In this document: in pieces, positions 1 to 9,068 of the stretch
Layout: every line of letters begins with the position of its first letter
Position numbering within the stretch: position 1 is the stretch's first letter
NCBI GenBank assembly: GCA_004297775.1
Contig: SCUE01000037.1
Span: 1 to 64,000, forward strand
Direction: 5' to 3'
Length of the DNA stretch: 64,000 bases
From: Chloroflexota bacterium
GTDB lineage: Bacteria; Chloroflexota; UBA6077; FW602-bin22
Notes under the pieces: generated by a model
What the model was told of the DNA's origin: nothing
Database searches by the model: none
What the model saw: the letters and a program-made list of their open reading frames with translations, nothing else
Made by a program: the position numbers and the translations under genes

Positions 1-119
1 ACATCCAGATGACCATTACCCTCATCGAGCCCGTCGCCTGCGAGCAGGGCCTCCGCTTCGCCATCCGCGAAGGCGGCCGCACTGTCGGCGCCGGCGTTAT
101 CTCCGACATCATCGCGTAG
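1..119 (+). CDS. tuf: Elongation factor Tu, C-terminal end (partial)
   Basis: The reading frame entering the window from position 3 encodes the last 38 residues of EF-Tu. It ends in the domain 3 signature [17 protein letters not shown] followed by ISDIIA and a TAG stop at 117-119. EF-Tu delivers aminoacyl-tRNA to the ribosome as a GTP complex. Its place immediately before rpsJ is the classic join of the str and S10 operons. The N-terminal GTPase part lies outside the window, so its integrity cannot be judged. Confidence 0.96.
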   Translation, partial: IQMTITLIEPVACEQGLRFAIREGGRTVGAGVISDIIA

Positions 120-166
120 TCTTTTCCGGCGCGGTCGATGACCGGGCCGGGCAATCGAGGTAAGCA

Positions 167-475
167 GTGGCCCGACAGCGTATTCGTATTCGGCTCAAGT
201 CGTTCGACCACAAGGCGTTGGACGGCTCGGCACACCAGATCGTCGAGACGGCTACCCGAATGGGTGCGCGTGTTGCCGGGCCAGTGCCGCTTCCGACGCG
301 CATCCAAAAGTTCTGTGTGATTCGTGGTCCCTTCATTGATAAGGACTCGCGCGAGCAGTTCGAAATGCGCACGCACAAGCGACTCATCGACATACTCGAT
401 CCCACGCCGAAGACGGTGAATGCCCTCATGGGCCTTCAGTTGCCGGCCGGCGTGGACATCGAAATCAAGCTGTAG
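167..475 (+). CDS. rpsJ: 30S ribosomal protein S10
   Basis: A 102-residue protein with the S10 pattern: [10 protein letters not shown] at the N-terminus, the loop [11 protein letters not shown], and [13 protein letters not shown] near the C-terminus. S10 sits in the head of the small subunit and also binds NusB in antitermination. The start is GTG at 167, preceded by a GAGGTAA ribosome-binding site at 157-163. It opens the S10 cluster 47 bases after tuf and is followed by rplC after 9 bases, so it is probably co-transcribed with both. Confidence 0.97.
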   Translation: MARQRIRIRLKSFDHKALDGSAHQIVETATRMGARVAGPVPLPTRIQKFCVIRGPFIDKDSREQFEMRTHKRLIDILDPTPKTVNALMGLQLPAGVDIEIKL

Positions 476-484
476 GGTCGGACA

Positions 485-1117
485 ATGCTTGAAGGACTTC
501 TCGGCCGAAAGGTCGGAATGACCCAGATATTCTCGGACGACGGTCGCGTCGTCCCCGTGACTGTGATCGAAGCTGGACCGTGCTTCGTCACGCAGATTCG
601 CACGGTCGCGCGCGATGGCTATCAGGGCGTCCAGATCGGGTACGGCGAAGCTCGCCGGATCACCCGACCAGAAAAGGGCCATCTGGATCACGCGCAAGCG
701 CCAGCCCTACGCCACCTGCGCGAAGTCCGGTCGAGCGATGTGTCGGACCTGTCGGTCGGACAGCGCGTTGACGCCTCCGTGTTCAAGGTGGGCGACCGCG
801 TGGATGTGGTCGGCACATCTAAGGGCAAGGGCTTCGCTGGTGTCGTCAAGCGCCACCATTTCGCTGGTGGACCGCGCACGCACGGCCAATCAGACCGCGA
901 GCGCGCTCCCGGATCCAGCGGCTCGACGACGACGCCCGGACGAGTCTTGAAGGGCACTCGGCGTGCCGGGCAGATGGGCAACGCCCGAATCACGATCCAG
1001 AATCTCGAAGTCATCGAAGCCGATGGCGAAAAGAACATCCTGCTCGTCCGCGGCAATGTGCCGGGCGCTCGAAACGGGCTCATCCTGATCCGCAAAGCTC
1101 GAAAGGGACAGAGCTGA
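485..1117 (+). CDS. rplC: 50S ribosomal protein L3
   Basis: A 210-residue L3. It begins [15 protein letters not shown], the family's N-terminal signature. It has [14 protein letters not shown] in the middle and the central extension [20 protein letters not shown], which reaches toward the peptidyl transferase centre and holds the Gln methylated in many bacteria. L3 is an early-assembly 23S rRNA binder. The TGA stop at 1115-1117 shares its last base with the ATG of rplD, which implies translational coupling. Confidence 0.97.
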   Translation: MLEGLLGRKVGMTQIFSDDGRVVPVTVIEAGPCFVTQIRTVARDGYQGVQIGYGEARRITRPEKGHLDHAQAPALRHLREVRSSDVSDLSVGQRVDASVFKVGDRVDVVGTSKGKGFAGVVKRHHFAGGPRTHGQSDRERAPGSSGSTTTPGRVLKGTRRAGQMGNARITIQNLEVIEADGEKNILLVRGNVPGARNGLILIRKARKGQS

Positions 1118-1845
1118 TGAAGCTGCCCGTTTACAACCAGTCCGGTTCGGTCGTCGGCGATGTCGAAGTCGACGATGCGGTGTTCTCGGTGGCGCCGAAT
1201 GTCGGCCTGATGCACCAGGCGGTTGTTCAACAACTGGCAAATGCGCGAGTTGGCACGGCGTCGACCAAGACGCGCGCCGAAGTCACTGGCACGACCAAGA
1301 AGCTTTACAAGCAGAAGGGCACCGGTCGGGCACGTCACGGGTCTCGCAAGATTTCGTCGTGGATCGGTGGCGGCGTCGCCCACGGACCTCATCCCCGCTC
1401 CTACGAGCAGAGCATGCCCAAGAAGATGCGCCGCGCCGCGATTCGCTCGGCCCTTTCGGTGAAGGCACGCGACGGACAGATCATCCTCTTGGATGGCTTG
1501 ACGATTGCCGCGCCTCGAACGAAGGACATGCTGGCGATCCTGGCGAGTCTGCCCATTCAGGGGAACGTCCTGTTGACTCTGGATTCGGTGAACGAGGCGG
1601 TTGTCCTTTCGGCGCGCAATCTTCCGAACGTCCACACGATTCCGGCGACCGCGCTGAGCACGCGCGACATCCTCAAGCACGACATCTTGCTTGCAACCGT
1701 TCCGGCGATCCGGTCGGTCGAACAGTGGCTCGGCAATGCCAGCAGTGCTGAGAGCGAGGCGCCGGCGGAAGCCGTCGTTGCGTCAGTCGTAGAGGCGCCG
1801 GCGCCGCGGCGGCGTGCGCGCAAGACCACGGAGACAGCTGAATGA
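1117..1845 (+). CDS. rplD: 50S ribosomal protein L4 with Ala/Glu-rich tail
   Basis: A 242-residue L4 (uL4). The tunnel loop is recognisable in GTGRARHGSRKISSWIGGG, followed by PHPRSYEQSMPKKMRRAA and the conserved ALSVKARDGQIILLDGL. L4 lines the exit tunnel and in many bacteria represses its own operon. The family usually ends near residue 205. Here roughly 35 extra residues rich in Ala, Glu, Val and Arg follow, a tail shared in style with S3, L16 and S17 of this cluster. The start codon overlaps the rplC stop by one base. Confidence 0.97.
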   Translation: MKLPVYNQSGSVVGDVEVDDAVFSVAPNVGLMHQAVVQQLANARVGTASTKTRAEVTGTTKKLYKQKGTGRARHGSRKISSWIGGGVAHGPHPRSYEQSMPKKMRRAAIRSALSVKARDGQIILLDGLTIAAPRTKDMLAILASLPIQGNVLLTLDSVNEAVVLSARNLPNVHTIPATALSTRDILKHDILLATVPAIRSVEQWLGNASSAESEAPAEAVVASVVEAPAPRRRARKTTETAE

Positions 1846-2126
1846 ACGTCAACGAGGTCCTAATCAAGCCGCTCGTTACCGAGAAGAACACCATGCTCGG
1901 TCCGCTCGGCAAGTACACGTTCGAGATCGATCGACGCGCCACAAAACGTCAGGTCAAAGAGGCCGTCGAGACGATCTTCAAAGTCTCTGTGACGGCTGTC
2001 AATGTCATCAAGGTGCCTGGCAAGACGCGCCGCGTCGGAACATCGGTCGGCCAGACGTCGCCTTGGAAGAAAGCGATCGTGACGCTGCAGAGCGGCCAAC
2101 GCATCGAGATCTTCGAAGGCGTATAG
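1842..2126 (+). CDS. rplW: 50S ribosomal protein L23
   Basis: A 94-residue L23. It contains the hallmark ILIKPLVTEKNT-type N-terminus (here VLIKPLVTEKNTML), the stretch YTFEIDRRATKRQVKEAVE, and the loop NVIKVPGKTRRVG. L23 surrounds the tunnel exit and docks trigger factor and SRP. The ATG overlaps the end of rplD by four bases (ATGA). Length is normal for the family and no tail is present. Confidence 0.97.
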   Translation: MNVNEVLIKPLVTEKNTMLGPLGKYTFEIDRRATKRQVKEAVETIFKVSVTAVNVIKVPGKTRRVGTSVGQTSPWKKAIVTLQSGQRIEIFEGV

Positions 2127-2141
2127 GCGAGGAGAGGGTCA

Positions 2142-2975
2142 GTGCCAATCAAGCAGTTCAAGCCGACCTCGCCCGGGCGTCGCGGCGCCAGCGGGTTCGA
2201 CTTTTCGGAGGTCACGCGGAGCGAACCCGAACGATCGCTGACGGTCGCGTTGCGCAAGCACGCTGGCCGTGACAACCAGGGTCGCATCGCAGTCCGGCAT
2301 CGTGGCGGTGGGCATCGGCGACGATTGCGACTCATCGACTTCAAGCGCGGCATCCGCGGCGTGGATGCCCGCGTGGTCTCGATTGAGTATGACCCCAATC
2401 GGTCCGCTCGAATCGCGCTCCTGCAGTTCAGCACCGGTCCGAAGGCGTACATCCTCGCCCCGGTTGGTCTCTCCGTCGGTGATACGGTCCGCAATGGGTC
2501 AGACGCAGAGATTCGACCCGGTAACGCGCTGCCACTGGAGAACATTCCGGTCGGAACCACGATTCACGCGATCGAACTGCACCCCGGTCAGGGCGCAACG
2601 ATGGTGCGGAGCGCTGGCACGGCGGCACAGTTGATGGCGAAGGATGGCGAATACGCCACGCTCCGTTTGCCGTCCGGCGAGACGCGGCGCGTGCTCGCCT
2701 ACTGTATCGCCGTGATCGGTCAGGTCGGCAACGTCGAGCGTGAGCAGATTTCTCTCGGTAAGGCCGGTCGGAATCGGCATCTTGGCCGCCGACCAACTGT
2801 CCGCGGCTCGGCGATGACGCCACGCGACCATCCGCACGGTGGTGGCGAGGGTAAGGCACCGATCGGTCACCCTGGTCCAAAGACGCCTTGGGGCAAGCCC
2901 GCGCGCGGTGTCAAGACTCGAAGGCCGAAGAAGGCAAGCAACGCACTCATCGTGCGTCGCCGCGAAACTCGCTAA
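2142..2975 (+). CDS. rplB: 50S ribosomal protein L2
   Basis: A 277-residue L2 of standard length. It opens with the [16 protein letters not shown] N-terminus and carries the [10 protein letters not shown] loop with the His implicated in the peptidyl transferase region, followed by [20 protein letters not shown]2 is a core 23S rRNA binder needed for subunit association. The start is GTG at 2142 behind a GAGGAGAGG Shine-Dalgarno sequence at 2129-2137. Confidence 0.98.
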   Translation: MPIKQFKPTSPGRRGASGFDFSEVTRSEPERSLTVALRKHAGRDNQGRIAVRHRGGGHRRRLRLIDFKRGIRGVDARVVSIEYDPNRSARIALLQFSTGPKAYILAPVGLSVGDTVRNGSDAEIRPGNALPLENIPVGTTIHAIELHPGQGATMVRSAGTAAQLMAKDGEYATLRLPSGETRRVLAYCIAVIGQVGNVEREQISLGKAGRNRHLGRRPTVRGSAMTPRDHPHGGGEGKAPIGHPGPKTPWGKPARGVKTRRPKKASNALIVRRRETR

Positions 2976-2993
2976 CCACAGGAGAGGCCAACC

Positions 2994-3287
2994 ATGTCTC
3001 GTTCGTTGAAAAAAGGTCCATACGTGGATGCCCGTCTATTAACCCGCATCGAAGCGCTCAATCGAGGCGGCGAAAAGCGCGTCCTCAAGACTTGGTCGCG
3101 TGATTCGACGATCTTTCCTCAGATGGTGAGTCACACGATCGGCGTCTACGACGGCCGACGCCACGTGCCCATCTACGTCACCGAGAATATGGTTGGTCAC
3201 AAGCTTGGCGAGTTCTCGCCGACGCGCTTGTTCCGCGGGCACGGTGGCGGCAAAGCGACCGAGCGCACGTCCGGAGTGAAGAAGTAA
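2994..3287 (+). CDS. rpsS: 30S ribosomal protein S19
   Basis: A 97-residue S19 with the signatures [30 protein letters not shown] and [16 protein letters not shown]19 is in the head of the 30S subunit next to S13 and contacts the A-site side of the decoding region. It follows rplB by 18 bases with an AGGAGAGG ribosome-binding site. Nothing is unusual in length or motifs. Confidence 0.97.
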   Translation: MSRSLKKGPYVDARLLTRIEALNRGGEKRVLKTWSRDSTIFPQMVSHTIGVYDGRRHVPIYVTENMVGHKLGEFSPTRLFRGHGGGKATERTSGVKK

Positions 3288-3291
3288 TTCA

Positions 3292-3633
3292 ATGGAAGTC
3301 GTCGCTCACGCGCGCAACATACGTATCGCCCCACGCAAGGTGCGGCTCGTCGTCGGAGTCGTGCGCGGCAAGGGCGTCGATCAGGCACTCGCTGAATTGC
3401 GGGTAATGCCTCAGAAGGCTGCCAAAGAGGTGTTTAAGGCCGTCCATTCGGCGGTCGCGAACGCCGAGAACAACTACGGGTTGGATCGCGACACCCTGGT
3501 CGTATCGCGCATCTGGGCCAACGAGGCCAGGACCTTGAAGAGATGGCGACCTCGCGCGCACGGTCGGGTTAGCCCGTTGCTGAGCCGTTCGAGTCACGTC
3601 ACGGTCATCGTCGACGAGAGGAGACCCCAGTAG
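3292..3633 (+). CDS. rplV: 50S ribosomal protein L22
   Basis: A 113-residue L22. Family features include RNIRIAPRKVRLVVGVVRGK near the N-terminus, the helix VFKAVHSAVANAENNYGLD, and the long hairpin RWRPRAHGRVSPLLSRSSHVTV that extends along the exit tunnel. L22 contacts all six 23S rRNA domains. The TAG stop at 3631-3633 abuts the rpsC ATG at 3634 with no gap, so translation is probably coupled. Confidence 0.97.
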   Translation: MEVVAHARNIRIAPRKVRLVVGVVRGKGVDQALAELRVMPQKAAKEVFKAVHSAVANAENNYGLDRDTLVVSRIWANEARTLKRWRPRAHGRVSPLLSRSSHVTVIVDERRPQ

Positions 3634-4386
3634 ATGGGCCACAAATCACACCCGATCGGCCTACGCCTCGGGATCATCAAGGAATGGGAGTCGCGCTGGT
3701 TCTCACAGCGCGATTACCGGCGCTTGTTGCACGAGGACATCGACATTCGCACGATTCTCCGGAAGCGGCTGGTCGACGCCAGCGTGCCGCGCATCGACAT
3801 CGAGCGCTCGGCGAATCAAGTTTCGGCGACGATCCACACCGCCAAGCCGGGCATCGTTATTGGGAAGAACGGCGCCAAAGTCGAGGAACTTCGAAAACTC
3901 CTCGAGGCGAAGACTGGCAAGCGCGTTCGACTGAACATCCAGGAAATCCGCGTCGCAGAGTTGGATGCAGAGTTGGTTGCCCGATCAGTCGCCGAGCAGA
4001 TTGAGCGGCGTATCGCATTTCGCCGTGCCATCAAGCAGTCCGCGCAGCGATCCATGCAACGGGGCGCGAAGGGCGTCCGCATCGTGATCGCGGGACGGCT
4101 TGGCGGTTCAGAGATGTCGCGCCGCGAGCGGGAAAGTGCCGGATCGGTTCCGCTGCACACACTGCGAGCCGATATTGACTTCGGCATGGCCGAGGCGCAC
4201 ACCACTTTCGGCGTCATCGGCGTTAAAGCGTGGATCTATCGCGGCGAAGTGATCCCGGAACGGCGCAAGGGCAATCGTCCGCCTGAGCCGCGGCCGGTAA
4301 TCGAGCCGTCGGATGAGGCTGACGTCGAAGTTCCTTCCGAGGTCGAGGCTGCCCCGGTCGCGATTGCCGAGCGGGAGGCAATCTGA
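3634..4386 (+). CDS. rpsC: 30S ribosomal protein S3 with C-terminal tail
   Basis: A 250-residue S3. The N-terminus [20 protein letters not shown] is typical. A KH domain contains [16 protein letters not shown] (the GxxG loop). The C-terminal domain has [12 protein letters not shown] and [19 protein letters not shown]3 lines the mRNA entry channel and contributes to helicase activity. About 35 residues rich in Pro, Glu, Val and Ala follow the normal end near residue 215. The stop overlaps the rplP start by one base. Confidence 0.97.
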   Translation: MGHKSHPIGLRLGIIKEWESRWFSQRDYRRLLHEDIDIRTILRKRLVDASVPRIDIERSANQVSATIHTAKPGIVIGKNGAKVEELRKLLEAKTGKRVRLNIQEIRVAELDAELVARSVAEQIERRIAFRRAIKQSAQRSMQRGAKGVRIVIAGRLGGSEMSRRERESAGSVPLHTLRADIDFGMAEAHTTFGVIGVKAWIYRGEVIPERRKGNRPPEPRPVIEPSDEADVEVPSEVEAAPVAIAEREAI

Positions 4387-4844
4387 TGTTGATGCCCAAG
4401 CGTGTCAAGTACCGAAAGCAACATCGTGGTCACCGGCGTGGCAAGGCCACATCGGGCAACACGGTCGCATTCGGTGACTTCGGCCTACAGGCTCTCGAAG
4501 CCGCCTGGATCGATAGCCGGCAGATCGAGTCGGCGCGTATTGCGATGACGCGATCGATCAAGCGCGGTGGACAGGTCTGGATTCGAATCTTTCCCGACAA
4601 ACCGGTCACGGCCAAGCCTGCCGAAACCCGCATGGGTAGCGGCAAAGGCGCGCCGGACCACTGGGTCGCGGTCGTCAAGCCCGGCCGCGTTCTGTTCGAA
4701 ATTGGTGGCGTCGACCGTGCTACCGCCGACGAGGCGCTGCGATTGGCCAGTCACAAGCTTCCCATATCCACCAAGATGATCGAACGTCCAGTGGCGGAGA
4801 CTGAATCCGCCGCGACGGCTGAGGTTGGCGATGCGGCCGAGTGA
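4386..4844 (+). CDS. rplP: 50S ribosomal protein L16 with short tail
   Basis: A 152-residue L16. It begins [19 protein letters not shown] and contains [29 protein letters not shown] and [18 protein letters not shown]. It binds 5S and 23S rRNA near the A-site tRNA elbow; the Arg in the TRMGSGKG loop corresponds to the residue hydroxylated in some bacteria. ATG 4386 overlaps the rpsC stop by one base; ATG 4392 would be a second possible start. About 15 extra Ala/Glu-rich residues end the protein. Confidence 0.97.
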   Translation: MLMPKRVKYRKQHRGHRRGKATSGNTVAFGDFGLQALEAAWIDSRQIESARIAMTRSIKRGGQVWIRIFPDKPVTAKPAETRMGSGKGAPDHWVAVVKPGRVLFEIGGVDRATADEALRLASHKLPISTKMIERPVAETESAATAEVGDAAE

Positions 4845-5040
4845 AGTGCGTCAATTGACTGACGCCGAGCTGTCCCAGAAACTCGAAGAGACCTACGAAG
4901 AACTGCGCAATCTGCGATTCCAGCATGCAACACGGCAGCTTCAGAACACCGCGCGCTTTGGATTGCTGCGCAAGGATGTTGCACGCATCAAGACGATTCA
5001 GCGCGAGCGACAGCTCGCGGCGGAGGCGATCAGTGTCTGA
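4831..5040 (+). CDS. rpmC: 50S ribosomal protein L29
   Basis: A 69-residue L29 starting [20 protein letters not shown] with the second-helix pattern [23 protein letters not shown]29 is a two-helix protein beside L23 at the tunnel exit. The ATG at 4831 gives a normal length. A TTG six bases upstream would add only Met-Ala and is less likely. The gene overlaps the last 14 bases of rplP in another frame, which suggests coupled translation. Confidence 0.95.
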   Translation: MRPSEVRQLTDAELSQKLEETYEELRNLRFQHATRQLQNTARFGLLRKDVARIKTIQRERQLAAEAISV

Positions 5041-5374
5041 CGAGAGCACGGCAACCGCCGTGAAGAGGCAGCCAAAGGCCATGGTCGGCCGGGTTGTCTC
5101 GACCAAGATGCAGAAGACCGTCGTCGTGGCGGTGAACAAGACTCAGCACCATCGTTTGTACAAGCGCGCCATTCGTGTGAAGCGCAAGTACTTTGCGCAC
5201 GATGAGAGCGACGCGCTTGTGCTCGGGGACGTCGTTCGGATCGTCGAGACGCGTCCCTTGTCACGAATGAAGCGCTGGCGCGTGACCGAGATCGTCCGGC
5301 GCGCGGCCGGCGAGGTCATCGAAGTCGCTGAGCCGGTCGTAGACGATGTTGAGACATCGGAGGGGGACGCGTGA
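5033..5374 (+). CDS. rpsQ: 30S ribosomal protein S17 with N- and C-terminal extensions
   Basis: A 113-residue S17. The core [40 protein letters not shown] and the element [21 protein letters not shown] are diagnostic of uS17, an early binder of 16S helix 11. I place the start at GTG 5033, overlapping rpmC by eight bases; the frame is open further upstream but that part is antisense to nothing conserved. About 15 extra residues precede the core, and roughly 20 acidic residues follow it. Confidence 0.94.
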   Translation: MSDESTATAVKRQPKAMVGRVVSTKMQKTVVVAVNKTQHHRLYKRAIRVKRKYFAHDESDALVLGDVVRIVETRPLSRMKRWRVTEIVRRAAGEVIEVAEPVVDDVETSEGDA

Positions 5375-5736
5375 TTCAGGCGCAAAGCCGACTGCGCGTC
5401 GCCGATAACACCGGGGCGCGAGAAATCATGTGCGTACGCGTGATCAAGCAAGGTGCGACCGTCGCCGGTGTCGGTGACGTGATTGTTGCCGCCGTCAAGC
5501 AGGCGACGCCGGGTGGTTCGGTCAAGAAGGGCGACGTCGTGCGCGCGGTCATCGTCCGCACGTCGAAGGAGTATGGCCGTCCGGACGGCTCCTTCATCCG
5601 CTTCGACGACAACGCCGCCGTCATCTTGGCGGACACGTCCAACCCGAAGGGCACGCGTATCTTCGGACCGGTCGCGCGCGAACTTCGCGAACGTCAGTTC
5701 ATGCGCATCGTATCGCTTGCTCCGGAGGTGCTGTAA
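5371..5736 (+). CDS. rplN: 50S ribosomal protein L14
   Basis: A 121-residue L14 with the canonical [24 protein letters not shown] start, the loop [14 protein letters not shown] and the end [13 protein letters not shown]14 contacts 16S rRNA in an intersubunit bridge and is the target of the RsfS silencing factor. Start is GTG 5371, overlapping the rpsQ TGA by four bases (GTGA). Length is normal. Confidence 0.97.
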   Translation: MIQAQSRLRVADNTGAREIMCVRVIKQGATVAGVGDVIVAAVKQATPGGSVKKGDVVRAVIVRTSKEYGRPDGSFIRFDDNAAVILADTSNPKGTRIFGPVARELRERQFMRIVSLAPEVL

Positions 5737-6071
5737 TGGCGTCTCGCATTCGTTCTGGCGATAACGTCGTGATCCTGGCCGGCAAGGATCGCGGCAAGTC
5801 GGGACGCGTCCGAAAGGTGCTGCGTGACGATAATCGCGTCTTCATCGAGGGCGCCAATCTCGTCAAGCGACACCAGAAAGCGCGTCCGGGAGTGCCCGGT
5901 GGAATCATCGAGAAAGAAGCGTCGATCCACGTTTCGAACGTCGCGCTCGCGGATCCGTCAGACGGAAAACCGACGCGCGTTGGATTTCGGATCGACGCCG
6001 ATGGCGTAAAGGTGCGTGTCGCGAAGAAGAGCGGACAGGACATTCCCACTCCGAAACCGGACAAGAGTTGA
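5736..6071 (+). CDS. rplX: 50S ribosomal protein L24
   Basis: A 111-residue L24 with an N-terminal KOW motif ([20 protein letters not shown]) and the continuation [37 protein letters not shown]24 is one of the two initiators of 50S assembly. The ATG shares a base with the rplN stop TAA at 5734-5736. The protein is slightly longer than the typical 103 to 105 residues, through a Lys/Pro-rich end. Confidence 0.97.
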   Translation: MASRIRSGDNVVILAGKDRGKSGRVRKVLRDDNRVFIEGANLVKRHQKARPGVPGGIIEKEASIHVSNVALADPSDGKPTRVGFRIDADGVKVRVAKKSGQDIPTPKPDKS

Positions 6072-6610
6072 TGGCACGTCTACATGAGCGCTTTCGCACC
6101 GAAATGGTGCCCGAGTTGGTCAAAGAGTTCGGATATACGAGCGTGATGCAGGTACCACGACTTCAGAAGGTCGTGATCAATATCGGATTGGGCGAGGCCA
6201 TTCAGAACGCCAAGGCGCTCGACGCCGCGACGCGTGACGTGGTCGCAATCACCGGCCAGAAGCCGGTGATCACCCGCGCCAAGAAGTCGATCGCGGCGTT
6301 CAAGTTGCGGGCGGGCATGCCAATCGGGGTGATGGTCACGTTGCGCGGCGAGAGAATGTACGAGTTCGTCGACAAACTCATTTCTATTGCGCTTCCACGC
6401 GTTCGCGACTTTCAGGGCGTCTCACCCGACGCTTTCGATGGTCGCGGCAACTACAACCTTGGGCTGCGCGAGCAACTCGTGTTTCCCGAGATCGACTACG
6501 ACAGCATCGACAAGTTGCGCGGCCTGCAGGTGACGATTGCCACCACGGCGCGCAACGACCAGGAAGCGCGACGTCTTCTCCATCTTATGGGCATGCCGTT
6601 CCGGAACTAA
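6071..6610 (+). CDS. rplE: 50S ribosomal protein L5
   Basis: A 179-residue L5 with [60 protein letters not shown] and [17 protein letters not shown]5 binds 5S rRNA in the central protuberance and bridges to S13. The ATG at 6071 overlaps the rplX stop by one base. A TTG at 6068 would add only one residue, so I prefer the ATG. Confidence 0.97.
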   Translation: MARLHERFRTEMVPELVKEFGYTSVMQVPRLQKVVINIGLGEAIQNAKALDAATRDVVAITGQKPVITRAKKSIAAFKLRAGMPIGVMVTLRGERMYEFVDKLISIALPRVRDFQGVSPDAFDGRGNYNLGLREQLVFPEIDYDSIDKLRGLQVTIATTARNDQEARRLLHLMGMPFRN

Positions 6611-6625
6611 GGGGGCTCTAGACAC

Positions 6626-6811
6626 GTGGCAAAAGTCTCAATGATCGTCAAGTCGAAGCGGGCACCGAAGTTCAAGGTGCAGCGTCACAATCGCTGCTAC
6701 ACCTGCGGACGGCCGCGCGCCTACATTCGCAAGTTCGGCCTCTGCCGCATCTGCTTCCGCGGGCTTGCGTTGGTCGGGGAGATCCCCGGCATCGTGAAGT
6801 CGAGCTGGTAG
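6626..6811 (+). CDS. rpsZ: 30S ribosomal protein S14, zinc-binding type Z
   Basis: A 61-residue S14 of the short type. Two CxxC pairs at residues 24/27 and 40/43 (CYTC and CRIC) form the zinc ribbon. S14 sits in the 30S head next to S3 and S10. The start is GTG 6626 after a GGGGGCTC leader. The zinc-containing form, like the zinc-type L36 and S4 here, indicates a lineage that has kept the zinc-binding paralogues rather than replacing them. Confidence 0.97.
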   Translation: MAKVSMIVKSKRAPKFKVQRHNRCYTCGRPRAYIRKFGLCRICFRGLALVGEIPGIVKSSW

Positions 6812-6821
6812 GAGGGGCGCC

Positions 6822-7217
6822 ATGAGCATGACCGATCCCATTGCCGACATGCTGACGCGGATTCGTAACGCGCAACAGGCGCGACACGAGAGCGTTATCG
6901 TGCCCGCATCGAAGATCAAGGGCGAGATTGCGCGAATCCTCAAGAATGAGGGCTTCATTCGTGACTTCGAGTTGCCCACTGCCGAGGAGCGGGACATCAG
7001 GATCCAGCTTCGATACAGCGGGAAGCGCGACCCGGTGGTTACGGGCCTGAAACGCATCAGCAAGCCCGGACTTCGCGTATTCGTCAAGAGCAAGGAAATG
7101 CCTCGGATTCTCGGTGGCCTCGGCATCGCGATCGTCTCCACGCCACGCGGTGTGATGACGGCTGGTGACGCTCGGCGAGAGAACGTCGGCGGCGAGATCC
7201 TCTGCTACGTCTGGTAG
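6822..7217 (+). CDS. rpsH: 30S ribosomal protein S8
   Basis: A 131-residue S8 with the N-terminus [21 protein letters not shown] and the C-terminal signature [20 protein letters not shown] followed by EILCYVW. S8 binds the central domain of 16S rRNA and in several bacteria represses the spc operon. Preceded by a GGAGGGG ribosome-binding site at 6811-6817. Length and motifs are ordinary. Confidence 0.97.
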   Translation: MSMTDPIADMLTRIRNAQQARHESVIVPASKIKGEIARILKNEGFIRDFELPTAEERDIRIQLRYSGKRDPVVTGLKRISKPGLRVFVKSKEMPRILGGLGIAIVSTPRGVMTAGDARRENVGGEILCYVW

Positions 7218-7228
7218 GAGCGGCAACG

Positions 7229-7810
7229 ATGTCACGTATCGGCCGCGCGCCGATCTCGATTCCCACTGGTGTCGATCTGACGGTCGATGGTGCGCACGTC
7301 TCCGTCAAAGGACCGAAGGGCAATCTGTCACGCTCGATTCACGCGGACATGATTGTCGCGCGCGAAGAGGGCACGGTACTCGTCCATCGCCCGACCGAGA
7401 GTCGCATGCACCGCGCTCTGCACGGGCTCACTCGCACGCTGATCGCAAACATGGTCACCGGTGTCACCGAGGGTTTCGCAAAGACCCTTGAGGTGTACGG
7501 TGTTGGATACCGCGGTCAGAAGCAGGGAAATCGCCTCGTGCTGGCGCTCGGTTACTCGCATCCATTCGAGATCCAACCACCGTCTGGAATGGAGGTCACC
7601 GATCTCCAGACGTTCTCGGCCACGCAAGCGAATGAGTGGCTATCGACTCGATTCACCATTCGTGGGATCGACAAAGAAGCGCTTGGCCAGTTCGCCGCCG
7701 AGATCCGTGCCCTGCGTCCGCCTGAACCGTACAAGGGCAAAGGCGTTCGATATCTCGGCGAAAAGGTTCGTCGCAAGGCTGGCAAAGCGGCCGGCAAGGG
7801 AGGCAAGTAG
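7229..7810 (+). CDS. rplF: 50S ribosomal protein L6
   Basis: A 193-residue L6. It starts MSRIGRAPISIPTGVDLTV and carries the two homologous domains of the family; the second has VYGVGYRGQKQGNRLVLALGYSHP and the tail motif PEPYKGKGVRYLGEKVRRKAGK. L6 lies near the sarcin-ricin loop. It is about 13 residues longer than the usual 180 because of a Lys/Gly-rich end. Confidence 0.97.
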   Translation: MSRIGRAPISIPTGVDLTVDGAHVSVKGPKGNLSRSIHADMIVAREEGTVLVHRPTESRMHRALHGLTRTLIANMVTGVTEGFAKTLEVYGVGYRGQKQGNRLVLALGYSHPFEIQPPSGMEVTDLQTFSATQANEWLSTRFTIRGIDKEALGQFAAEIRALRPPEPYKGKGVRYLGEKVRRKAGKAAGKGGK

Positions 7811-7813
7811 TCC

Positions 7814-8179
7814 GTGGGACGACTCACTTCGCGCGAGGCGCGCATTCGTCGCCATCTACGTATTCGTAAGCGCGTCGTCGGAACCGATCAGCGCCCTCGT
7901 CTCGCTGTGTTTCGATCGCTCGGGCACATCTACGCCCAGGTCATCGACGACACGTTGGGGCAAACGCTGGCGAGTGCTTCGACGCTCGACGCCGAAATGC
8001 GTGAGCAATGCACAGGGAAACGCAAGATCGAACGTGCAGATATCGTCGGCCGAAAGGTCGCCGAACGAGCGCTGGCGGCCGGCGTCACCAAAGTCGTTTT
8101 CGACCGTGGTGGAAACTTGTACCACGGTCGCGTCAAAGCCCTGGCGGACGGAGCTCGTGCCGCCGGGCTTGAGTTCTAG
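7814..8179 (+). CDS. rplR: 50S ribosomal protein L18
   Basis: A 121-residue L18 with [20 protein letters not shown], the segment [19 protein letters not shown], and the C-terminal [25 protein letters not shown]18 binds 5S rRNA. The start is GTG 7814, three bases after the rplF stop. Length is normal. Confidence 0.97.
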   Translation: MGRLTSREARIRRHLRIRKRVVGTDQRPRLAVFRSLGHIYAQVIDDTLGQTLASASTLDAEMREQCTGKRKIERADIVGRKVAERALAAGVTKVVFDRGGNLYHGRVKALADGARAAGLEF

Positions 8180-8187
8180 GAGGCACT

Positions 8188-8877
8188 GTGCCGCGGCTTG
8201 ATACCTCAGACCTGAATCTCGAAGAGCGCGTTGTGAACGTCAATCGCGTCGCCAAGGTCGTCAAAGGCGGTCGACGCTTCAGTTTTAGTGCGATCGTCGT
8301 CGTTGGCGATGGCGGTGGCCACGTTGGCGTGGGACTCGGCAAGGCGAATGAAGTGCCAGATGCCATCCGCAAGGGCGCTGAAGACGCGCGCAAGCGGCTC
8401 ATTCAGGTCCCTCTCGCAGGGCACACGATCCCCCACGAGATCGTCGCCGATTTCGGCGCGGCTCAGGTCCTGATGCGACCGGCCGCGCCAGGCACCGGCG
8501 TGATCGCGGGCGGCGCGGTTCGCGCCGTGATCGAAGCGGCCGGCATTCGCGACATTCTCACGAAGTCACTCGGCAGTTCGAACGTGATCAACGTCGCGCA
8601 GGCGACGCTGGAAGGACTGGCGCGCCTGAAGGAACCGAATGTTGAGGCGGCCAAACGCGGTCGAGAAACGATTCCAGGCGCCGTGCGCCTTTCTGCTCCA
8701 GAACCAACGACGCGGGCGCCCCGTCGCGACGATCGTGGCGGCGGCGGGCGACCAGGTCGGGGTGGCCCTGGCCAGCGGGGCGGCGGTGGCGGCGGAGGTC
8801 GGGGTGGCCCGAGCCGAGGTGGAGCCCGACCGCCGCGTCCAGTGGCGCCGACTGCCGAACCCACCACGGAGCGTTAG
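8188..8877 (+). CDS. rpsE: 30S ribosomal protein S5 with Gly/Arg-rich tail
   Basis: A 229-residue S5. The core (to about residue 165) is canonical: [20 protein letters not shown], the loop [20 protein letters not shown] and [20 protein letters not shown]5 shapes the mRNA entry channel and affects decoding accuracy. Beyond the core lies about 55 residues of low complexity with repeated [12 protein letters not shown] and SRGG units and a Pro/Thr end, resembling an RGG RNA-binding tail. S5 is normally near 165 residues. The start is GTG 8188 with an AGGAGG ribosome-binding site. Confidence 0.97.
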   Translation: MPRLDTSDLNLEERVVNVNRVAKVVKGGRRFSFSAIVVVGDGGGHVGVGLGKANEVPDAIRKGAEDARKRLIQVPLAGHTIPHEIVADFGAAQVLMRPAAPGTGVIAGGAVRAVIEAAGIRDILTKSLGSSNVINVAQATLEGLARLKEPNVEAAKRGRETIPGAVRLSAPEPTTRAPRRDDRGGGGRPGRGGPGQRGGGGGGGRGGPSRGGARPPRPVAPTAEPTTER

Positions 8878-9063
8878 ATGAGTAAGCTCAAGGTCACCTA
8901 CGTCAAGAGTTCAATCGGATATCGGCAACGTCAGAAGGACACCGTTCGCTCACTCGGCTTGCGCCGGCTCAATCAGACGGTGATCCACGATGACACCCCG
9001 GTCGTTCGAGGCATGGTGGACGCGGTTCGTCATCTCGTACAGACCGAGTCCGTCGAGGAGTAA
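8878..9063 (+). CDS. rpmD: 50S ribosomal protein L30
   Basis: A 61-residue L30. It has [33 protein letters not shown] and ends with [14 protein letters not shown], the standard single-domain bacterial form. L30 is a peripheral 23S rRNA binder that is missing from some bacterial lineages, so its presence here is informative. The ATG follows the rpsE TAG directly with no spacer. Confidence 0.96.
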   Translation: MSKLKVTYVKSSIGYRQRQKDTVRSLGLRRLNQTVIHDDTPVVRGMVDAVRHLVQTESVEE

Positions 9064-9068
9064 GAGCC

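Noticed and set aside
688..1680. 330-residue minus-strand open frame across rplC/rplD
   Set aside because: Antisense shadow of two certain ribosomal genes in GC-rich DNA; no motif, no start signal, and composition typical of reversed coding sequence.
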